From: Methanospirillum purgamenti
GTDB lineage: Archaea; Halobacteriota; Methanomicrobia; Methanomicrobiales; Methanospirillaceae
DNA: 64,000 nucleotides
Reading direction: 5' to 3' (one strand)
Assembly (NCBI RefSeq): GCF_018502485.1
Contig: NZ_CP075546.1
Made by a program: the position numbers and the translations under genes. Numbering within the stretch: position 1 is the first letter of the stretch; each line of letters opens with the position of its first letter. The notes under the pieces were generated by a model. The model did no database searches. It saw only the letters and a program-made list of their open reading frames with translations, and was not told the DNA's origin. Below are positions 61,310 through 64,000 of this stretch, piece by piece.

Positions 61310-63007
61310 CTATAAGGAAAATTCAGGAATAATTCGTTTTAACACATTCCGGTACGCGGTAATGACATCCCCTTTATTAAACCGGTATACATCTTTATCA
61401 AATGATTCGCCGGTTTCTTTATCCCACAATCGCATGGAATCCATACTAATCTCATCACCGAGGAAGATGTTCCCGCCTGCCTTTCCAAACTCAAGTTTGA
61501 AATCAACCAGACGAATGCCGCATTCATCAAAGAACCGGGTAAGAACAGTGTTTACCAGTAATGCTATCTTCTTTACCTGTGTGAGTTCATCGCCGGTCAG
61601 AATATGCAGGACCTGAATGAGATCATCATTTATCATGGGATCTCCCCGTTCATCATCCTTGTAATCAATGGTAACTACCGGCCAATCCAGGACAGTTCCT
61701 TCAGCAACCGGATACTTTTTCGTCATCGAACCGGCAGCAACATTCCTGACAATGACTTCAAGGGGGATCATTTCCAGGCGACGGACGATCATTGTGTCAG
61801 GAGCAGACATTCGGATATAGTGGGTTTTAATTCCCTCGGCCTCCAGCATCTTCATAAAAAATTCCGATGCAGTTGCATTCAGTCTTCCCTTGTCAGTAAA
61901 CAGGTCATGCTTGACCCCATTAAAGGCGGTCATATCATTTCGAAAGACAACAATCAGTTCATCAGGATTTTCACTGGTATAAACTGATTTTGCTTTCCCC
62001 TCATACAGGGGTTTTGCCGGTATCACGGATGAACCTCTCATATGTATTGTGTTCTCAAGACTGATGATACGATCCCTGATCTTGTCATGATACCAACCCT
62101 TCCGGATGAACTGCGGGTAGATACATAACCGCTCCTGTAATGTATATCCCTTTGTCAACGCTGCAAGTTCATCAAATGCCGGCCAGGGATGCTCAGGATT
62201 TACATAGTCAATTGTTACTGGAGAGATACCACCAAGATCAGTAACTCCACAAGGAAGAATTTTCTCTGCATCCGCAAGATTAGGAGGAATCTGAATAGCA
62301 ATATCCGGAGGAAGAATTTCTTTTGCCATCCGGACGGTCTCTTGCATGTCACGAAGAGATGCTCCAGGAAATGCACTCATCTTTGTACCTGGTTTCGGAC
62401 AGAAATTTTGAATTATTATCTCCTGTATATGCCCGTATTTTTTATGTAAATCTGCAATGACCTGCAGGGATTGTCTTCGGTCGGACGGAGTTTCACCGAT
62501 TCCAAGTAAAATGCCTGTAGTAAATGGAATTTTTAATCTTCCTGCATCCTCTATCATAGCAATCCGCCGACCGGGCTCTTTTCCCAGACAATTCCTGTGT
62601 GCAGGAATATCAGCTGTTGTCTCCAGCATCAGACCCATGCTGGCATTCACATCTGACAGGAACTTCATTTCATCTGCGGTCATAACTCCGGCATTGGTAT
62701 GAGGAAGAAGGCCTATTCGGAGTGCCTCTTCTGCCATAGCATGACAATATTCCAGGATTGATGAGTACCCAAATTGTTCCAGGAAGGGCAAAAATCCATC
62801 CACTTCTTCAGGGCGTTCCCCAAAGGTAAAAAGTGCCTCGGTGCATCCAGCCTCTGCCCCGCGCCTGAGTATCTGAAGAACTTCGTCAGGAGAGAGAACA
62901 CATCCATCGCCGGGTGGGCGCCGGAAGATACAGTACCCACAGGAATTTCTGCAAACAAAAGTTAAAGGCAGAAAAACATTCCGTGAATATGTAATAACCG
63001 ATGACAT
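61310..63007 (-). CDS. cofG-purC: Fused CofG (FO synthase subunit 1) and PurC (SAICAR synthetase)
   Basis: 565 residues in one open frame. Residues 1-322 are CofG: radical SAM C19-x3-C23-x2-C26 (CRNSCGYC), then SFGERPEE-like EALFTFGERPEEVDGFL, NFCPKPGTKM and DLGGISPVTIDYVNP. It makes the deazaflavin FO of coenzyme F420 with CofH. From ~323 the rest is full-length PurC (KPLYEGKAKSVY, RNDMTAFNGVKHD, VRNVAAGSMTKKYP, LVDFKLEFG), the purine enzyme making SAICAR. M323 (62041) could be a separate PurC start, with only weak TTGAGAA upstream. cofC lies divergently next to it. Confidence 0.9.
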   Translation of the reverse strand: MSSVITYSRNVFLPLTFVCRNSCGYCIFRRPPGDGCVLSPDEVLQILRRGAEAGCTEALFTFGERPEEVDGFLPFLEQFGYSSILEYCHAMAEEALRIGLLPHTNAGVMTADEMKFLSDVNASMGLMLETTADIPAHRNCLGKEPGRRIAMIEDAGRLKIPFTTGILLGIGETPSDRRQSLQVIADLHKKYGHIQEIIIQNFCPKPGTKMSAFPGASLRDMQETVRMAKEILPPDIAIQIPPNLADAEKILPCGVTDLGGISPVTIDYVNPEHPWPAFDELAALTKGYTLQERLCIYPQFIRKGWYHDKIRDRIISLENTIHMRGSSVIPAKPLYEGKAKSVYTSENPDELIVVFRNDMTAFNGVKHDLFTDKGRLNATASEFFMKMLEAEGIKTHYIRMSAPDTMIVRRLEMIPLEVIVRNVAAGSMTKKYPVAEGTVLDWPVVTIDYKDDERGDPMINDDLIQVLHILTGDELTQVKKIALLVNTVLTRFFDECGIRLVDFKLEFGKAGGNIFLGDEISMDSMRLWDKETGESFDKDVYRFNKGDVITAYRNVLKRIIPEFSL

Positions 63008-63106
63008 GGTACCTGTCTGATGTGCCGGGGATCCTTATGGTGGTTTTGGGTTTTGATAAGTACTGCGATTCCTTTTTCCATCTCTGATGGCAACCATGTT
63101 TTCAAG

Positions 63107-63748
63107 ATGCGGATACCGGTTGTCATCCCCTACAAACCAATAAATCCAAAGACTCGTCTTTCATGCATTCTAACCGAGAATGAGCGGGAAAGTTTTGCTT
63201 ATGCAATGCTCCGGGATGTCGTTGATGCAGTGAAAAGTGCAGGATGCTCACCTCTTATCCTTGCTACAGCACCAGTTACACTTGATGATGTTCCAGTTCA
63301 AATCCTGGAAGAAGGACTAAACGAAACAATAAATAAGTTCTGCGAGGGAAATGAAGAGCCGATGGCTATTGTTATGGCTGATCTTGCTCTTGCTGACCGG
63401 TCGTCAATTCTCTCTCTTCTCACTTCCGGAGGCGATCTCGCCATTGCTCCAGGACGAGGAGGAGGAACTAACGGAATATATGTCAGATCTGCAACATTAT
63501 TTCAAGCTCAGTACTATGGAATGAGTTATGAAAAACACGTCAGGTATGGGACAGATACCGGACTTATGGTAAAAATAATCGATTCATTCAGATTATACTG
63601 TGACATTGACGAGCAGGATGACCTAATAGAAATCTTCATCCACAATAATGGATATTCACGGGACTGGCTTATCAGACAAGGATTTGAAATTGCAATGAAA
63701 AAGAGCAGAATTGGTGTTAAAAGGCCTGATTGTGAGAGTGATCTTTAA
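63107..63748 (+). CDS. cofC: 2-phospho-L-lactate guanylyltransferase
   Basis: 213 residues from ATG 63107, the usual CofC start (MRIPVVIPYKPINPKTRLS); the frame is open to 63020. Nucleotidyltransferase motifs: PYKPINPKTRLSCIL, AIVMADLALADRSSI, and IAPGRGGGTNGIYVRS. It activates 2-phospholactate (or a related acid) with GTP for F420 assembly. The divergent neighbour begins with CofG, another F420 enzyme, so the ~100 bases between them likely hold a shared promoter region. Confidence 0.93.
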   Translation: MRIPVVIPYKPINPKTRLSCILTENERESFAYAMLRDVVDAVKSAGCSPLILATAPVTLDDVPVQILEEGLNETINKFCEGNEEPMAIVMADLALADRSSILSLLTSGGDLAIAPGRGGGTNGIYVRSATLFQAQYYGMSYEKHVRYGTDTGLMVKIIDSFRLYCDIDEQDDLIEIFIHNNGYSRDWLIRQGFEIAMKKSRIGVKRPDCESDL

Positions 63749-64000
63749 TCATTTCAGGTCAGGGAGCATTATCTGAATCTTACTGTTATATGTCATTGGT
63801 ATTTCCATTCCGGCGCATTCAATTATCATCGCTTCAACCAGAATAAATGCCTCTGCTTCTCCACGAAGACATCCCGTAAGAACCTCATCTCTCCTGCCTC
63901 CAGAAATATGCAGATGAATTGCAGGACCATCAGTACCAGTTCTTATAAGTCCGATTCCTATCAGCTCATGAGCAAGGACGACTGATTCTTCATGATAAAT
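63749..64000 (-). CDS. PPC/DUF296-domain protein (5' end missing)
   Basis: 84 codons including the stop are visible; the gene runs off the right edge. The sequence GPAIHLHISGGRRDEVLTG, then GEAEAFILVEAMIIEC, fits the C-terminal half of a PPC (DUF296) domain, a trimeric fold found alone in prokaryotes and with AT-hooks in plants. The function in archaea is unknown. It abuts the cofC stop codon with no gap (convergent). Confidence 0.7.
   Translation of the reverse strand: MYHEESVVLAHELIGIGLIRTGTDGPAIHLHISGGRRDEVLTGCLRGEAEAFILVEAMIIECAGMEIPMTYNSKIQIMLPDLK

Noticed and set aside
61194..61616. Plus-strand frame overlapping the end of purC
   Set aside because: Most of it is antisense to purC. It has no ribosome-binding site, and only its first ~40 codons lie outside the gene.
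1..64000. CRISPR array near the CARF-HEPN gene
   Set aside because: No regularly spaced short direct repeats were seen around 55-60 kb or elsewhere. The only regular repeat array is the coding 291-bp one.
1..64000. tRNA or rRNA genes
   Set aside because: Reading the larger gaps showed no cloverleaf-like segment with a GTTCRANNC-type arm and no rRNA-like sequence. A covariance-model scan would be decisive.

Overview
The window looks like chromosomal DNA from a hydrogenotrophic methanogen of the Methanomicrobiales, most like Methanospirillum. Evidence: a fused formaldehyde-activating enzyme/hexulose-6-phosphate synthase, coenzyme F420 genes (CofG, CofC), an archaellin, a ferredoxin:thioredoxin reductase catalytic subunit, four DUF4013 membrane proteins, archaeal TATA-type promoters and dense use of PAS/Cache signalling proteins. 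No rRNA, tRNA or CRISPR array was found. The genus is inferred from gene content only.

Layout. 1-1010 is the end of fae-hps. 1.2-17 kb is an accessory, mostly AT-rich island. It holds one intact and three decayed copies of an AAA-ATPase/PD-(D/E)XK nuclease gene (1.5-6.8 kb), a secreted deaminase-like protein, a MazEF-type toxin-antitoxin pair, a three-gene operon ending in an SPFH/zinc-ribbon protein, a zinc-ribbon DUF4013 protein, a lipoprotein, a YidD homologue, and a second DUF4013 gene whose last codons were hit by a complete IS1634-like element (13398-15415, 6-bp target duplication). Three small membrane or secreted proteins with related leader sequences follow. 17.6-25.6 kb holds an MFS transporter, a third DUF4013 gene, a GerW/DUF2953 operon, a ribbon-helix-helix/zinc-ribbon regulator, and a redox cluster (flavodoxin-like, ArsR-flavodoxin fusion, flavodoxin-like, radical SAM).

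25.6-30.8 kb is a four-gene signalling operon on the minus strand (Cache-HAMP membrane sensor, small protein, receiver-histidine kinase, soluble chemotaxis receptor). Then come PstS, two large surface proteins (PKD/propeller and TIG-repeat), and a MarR/flavodoxin-ferredoxin pair with matching palindromic operators. 39-50 kb holds a GNAT acetyltransferase, cardiolipin synthase, a PHP protein, a PAS kinase followed by a metallo-beta-lactamase-fold protein, an aldo/keto reductase-TetR operon with a palindromic operator, a lone archaellin and an M28 peptidase.

50.7-56.4 kb is a branched-chain amino acid cluster: a LeuA/CimA-type synthase, ilvB and ilvN on the minus strand, and ilvC on the plus strand. 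A repeated TGGTGCA box lies upstream of both transcription units. Next to ilvC is an orphan CARF-HEPN protein of the Csx1/TIGR02221 type, with no CRISPR genes nearby. The window ends with a glycosyltransferase, DUF1805, a universal stress protein, the fourth DUF4013 gene, the thioredoxin reductase subunit, a single ORF joining CofG (F420 synthesis) to PurC (purine synthesis), divergent cofC, and a partial PPC/DUF296 gene.

Leads I rate highest: the CofG-PurC fusion, the orphan CARF-HEPN nuclease, the IS insertion that only swaps the tail of a DUF4013 gene, the TGGTGCA boxes, the decaying ATPase-nuclease array, and the SPFH/zinc-ribbon operon. All functions are read from sequence motifs without database searches.
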